Shown here in pieces: positions 5,146 to 6,505 of a stretch of 6,505 nt of DNA. Within the stretch, counting starts at the first letter, position 1. Each line of letters opens with the position of its first letter. The notes beneath the pieces were generated by a model. It was not told where the DNA came from. It made no database searches and saw only the letters and a program-made list of their open reading frames with translations. The translations under genes were made by a program, and so were the position numbers. The stretch comes from CALEUX01 sp964608615 (lineage in GTDB: Bacteria > Bacteroidota > Bacteroidia > Bacteroidales > Marinilabiliaceae): positions 1-6,505 of the forward strand of contig CAZSQG010000130.1 of the NCBI GenBank assembly GCA_964608615.1. The letters are read 5' to 3'.

Positions 5146-5862
5146 ATGAAATTTTTGAAAGTATTATTAGGAGCCGGTTTAGGCTGGTGGATGCTTGGTC
5201 CAATTGGAGGAATTATTGGGATGTTGTTGGGAAATATGGTTAATGTATCTTCCGGCAGTATTATTGGCAATCGGGCTTCGTCACGAGATGGGTTTGTGGT
5301 TTCCTTACTTGTTTTAATGGCAGCAGTCATGAAATCGGATGGGAAGGTTTTAAAATCAGAGCTTGATTATGTGAAGGGACAACTCGCTAATATATTGGGA
5401 GACGAGAAATCAGGAGAGGCATTGCTTATGCTTCGTGATATCTTGAAAAAAGAAATCCCCCTTCAGGATGTATGCCATCAAATTAGGGTTAATATTGATT
5501 ATCAGTCAAAGATTCAATTGTTACACGTTCTTTTTGGTTTGGGAAAGGCTGATGGATTTCTTGGAAAGCAAGAGATCATGGTTATACAAACTATTTCGGG
5601 ATATCTTGGAATATCAGAGCTGGATTACCAATCAGTCTTAAATATGTTTCACGATAATATTGCTGCAGCCTATAAGGTACTCGAAATAAGTAGCGATGTA
5701 AGTAATGAAGATGTTAAAAGGGCCTATCGAAAAATGGCCATTCGTTTTCATCCCGATAAAGTAACACATTTAGGGAAGGAGTTCCAGGGTGTAGCCAACG
5801 AGAAATTTCAAAAAGTAAATGAAGCGTATGAGAAAATTAAGAAGCAGCGTGGAATGGTTTAA
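5146..5862 (+). CDS. DjlA-like membrane co-chaperone (TerB-like domain plus C-terminal J domain)
   Basis: The 238-residue protein has three parts. Residues 1-42 are a glycine-rich hydrophobic anchor (GAGLGWWMLGPIGGIIGMLLGN), a glycine-zipper-like membrane segment. Residues about 48-165 form an all-helical TerB-like domain with the twin acidic turns KSDGKV (63-68) and KADGFL (134-139). Residues about 174-236 are a J domain with YKVLEIS, the catalytic HPD at 202-204 and KFQKVNEAYEKI at the end. J domains stimulate the ATPase of DnaK/Hsp70. The order anchor-TerB-J is that of E. coli DjlA (271 residues), but orthology is not proven, so no symbol is given. The ATG at 5146 gives the anchor at the very N-terminus. 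It stands alone between the repeat region and the DUF5606 gene, each with its own promoter match. Confidence 0.9.
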   Translation: MKFLKVLLGAGLGWWMLGPIGGIIGMLLGNMVNVSSGSIIGNRASSRDGFVVSLLVLMAAVMKSDGKVLKSELDYVKGQLANILGDEKSGEALLMLRDILKKEIPLQDVCHQIRVNIDYQSKIQLLHVLFGLGKADGFLGKQEIMVIQTISGYLGISELDYQSVLNMFHDNIAAAYKVLEISSDVSNEDVKRAYRKMAIRFHPDKVTHLGKEFQGVANEKFQKVNEAYEKIKKQRGMV

Positions 5863-5948
5863 CGCTGAATTTCGATTACTTAAAAGGCTTCTAAATTTGA
5901 TGTTAGGTCGGCATTGCTTTTGTTTCGAAGTTAATATTAAATTAATGT

Positions 5949-5978
5949 TTTGCCATTTCATTGAATATCGTATTTTTG
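5949..5978 (+). promoter_or_regulatory. Predicted DUF5606 promoter (TTTG-N18-TATTTTTG)
   Basis: TTTG at 5949-5952, an 18-nt spacer and TATTTTTG at 5971-5978 match both Bacteroidota promoter elements without a mismatch. The start would be near 5985, leaving a short leader of about 20 nt before the ATG at 6004. This is the most complete promoter match in the window. Confidence 0.65.
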
Positions 5979-6003
5979 TGCAAATTTTTAATAATCGAAA
6001 AAC

Positions 6004-6420
6004 ATGTTAAAAGACATTTTGTCAATTGCTGGTCATTCCGGCCTGTTTAAGCTGATTACTCAAGGTAAGGGTAATGTTATTGTTGAATCTTTAGTTGATG
6101 GCAAAAGAATGCCTGCCTATGCAACTTCGCGACTTAGTGTTTTGGAAGATATTTCCATTTTTACTAATGATGGTGATGTTAAGTTAACAAATGTTTTAAT
6201 TTCGATTTTTGAGAATCAGATAAACGTTGATCCTAAGGCTTCTTCAAAGGATATGAAGGATGCTTTTGCTAAAGCCTTACCCGATTTTGATCAGGATAGG
6301 GTTTACGTGTCTGATATCAAGAAAATATTCACTTGGTACTTATTGTTAATTGAAAAGAACGTCATTAATGCTGATGCCATAAAAGATTATAAAGAAAAAG
6401 AAAAAGAAGAAAGCAAGTAG
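6004..6420 (+). CDS. DUF5606 family protein of unknown function
   Basis: The 138-residue product matches what I know of DUF5606, a small Bacteroidota family. Its hallmarks are the N-terminal KDILSIAGHSGLFKLITQGK (3-22), VESLVDGKRMPAYA (27-40), SVLEDISIF (45-53) and the strongly conserved-looking DRVYVSDIKKIFTWYLLL (98-115). The N-terminal half looks like a small beta barrel that could bind a nucleic acid or protein, and the second half is helical; this is a guess from pattern. The tail (127-138) is a charged Lys/Glu run, probably disordered. There is no signal peptide or membrane segment, so it should be cytosolic. It has its own predicted promoter and is separated by 141 nt from the J-domain gene. 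Confidence 0.88.
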   Translation: MLKDILSIAGHSGLFKLITQGKGNVIVESLVDGKRMPAYATSRLSVLEDISIFTNDGDVKLTNVLISIFENQINVDPKASSKDMKDAFAKALPDFDQDRVYVSDIKKIFTWYLLLIEKNVINADAIKDYKEKEKEESK

Positions 6421-6505
6421 TTTTTAGTCTCTGGGCTTTACGTAGTTAGTTTTTTTAACATAAAAGAGGGTAAAAAAGATTTGGAGAACGATATAAAAAG
6501 TCTAC
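6421..6505 (+). other. Window edge: no supported gene
   Basis: The last 85 bases contain no ATG on the plus strand. A purine-rich gaggg at 6466-6470 lies 10 nt before a TTG at 6481, after which the frame stays open to the edge (LENDIKSL). That could be the start of the next gene, but eight codons are not enough to call. A T7 run at 6450-6456 has no hairpin before it, so no terminator is called for the DUF5606 gene. Confidence 0.35.

Noticed and set aside
5770..6010. Opposing frames at the end of the J-domain gene and across the following gap
   Set aside because: The plus frame starts inside the J domain and runs into the AT-rich gap that holds the DUF5606 promoter; the minus frame is antisense to the HPD-to-C-terminus region. 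Neither has a recognisable product.

Overview
The window looks like chromosomal housekeeping DNA from a member of the Bacteroidota, most likely Bacteroidales/Marinilabiliales-like. The evidence is a low-GC sequence, several proteins of families largely confined to or typical of this phylum (DUF3276/PUR protein, long-form NusB, DUF1573 lipoprotein, DUF5606), start codons without Shine-Dalgarno sequences, and several matches to the phylum's promoter pattern (TTG or TTTG, 17-23 nt, TAnnTTTG). No phage, transposase, CRISPR array, tRNA or rRNA was seen.

Layout. Positions 1-220 are non-coding and carry a 48-bp exact direct repeat made of 8-bp 'cctttgcg'-type units, with an inverted short relative between the copies. 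A strong terminator (225-254) closes a minus-strand PUR-family nucleic-acid-binding gene (277-636). A divergent AT-rich intergenic region (637-927) leads into a plus-strand run: nusB (928-1878), a DUF1573 lipoprotein (2044-2463), yajC (2562-2876), a YbbR/CdaR-like membrane protein (2987-4012) and coaE (4045-4638). A 507-bp gene-free stretch (4639-5145) then carries one inverted and five direct copies of a 'TGTCATCC-GAGCGCAGCGAAGGATCT' repeat, plus a 26-bp-arm hairpin. It is followed by a DjlA-like TerB/J-domain membrane co-chaperone (5146-5862) and a DUF5606 protein (6004-6420). The last 85 bases hold no convincing gene.

How the genes work together. From nusB to coaE the theme is core growth: rRNA antitermination, Sec/YidC-associated YajC, envelope or c-di-AMP-related YbbR, and the last step of CoA synthesis. 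As far as I recall, this gene order recurs in Bacteroidota. Predicted promoters split it into several units: nusB, DUF1573-yajC, YbbR-coaE, the J-domain gene and DUF5606.

The most interesting local structures are three. At yajC/YbbR a perfect 15-bp terminator stem carries a TAATTTTG promoter-like box across its loop and ends 8 nt before the next start codon. The repeat-rich gap lies between coaE and the J-domain gene. The 8-bp-unit repeat pair lies at the left edge. I see no clear candidate for a wholly new multi-gene system; the coding content is ordinary.
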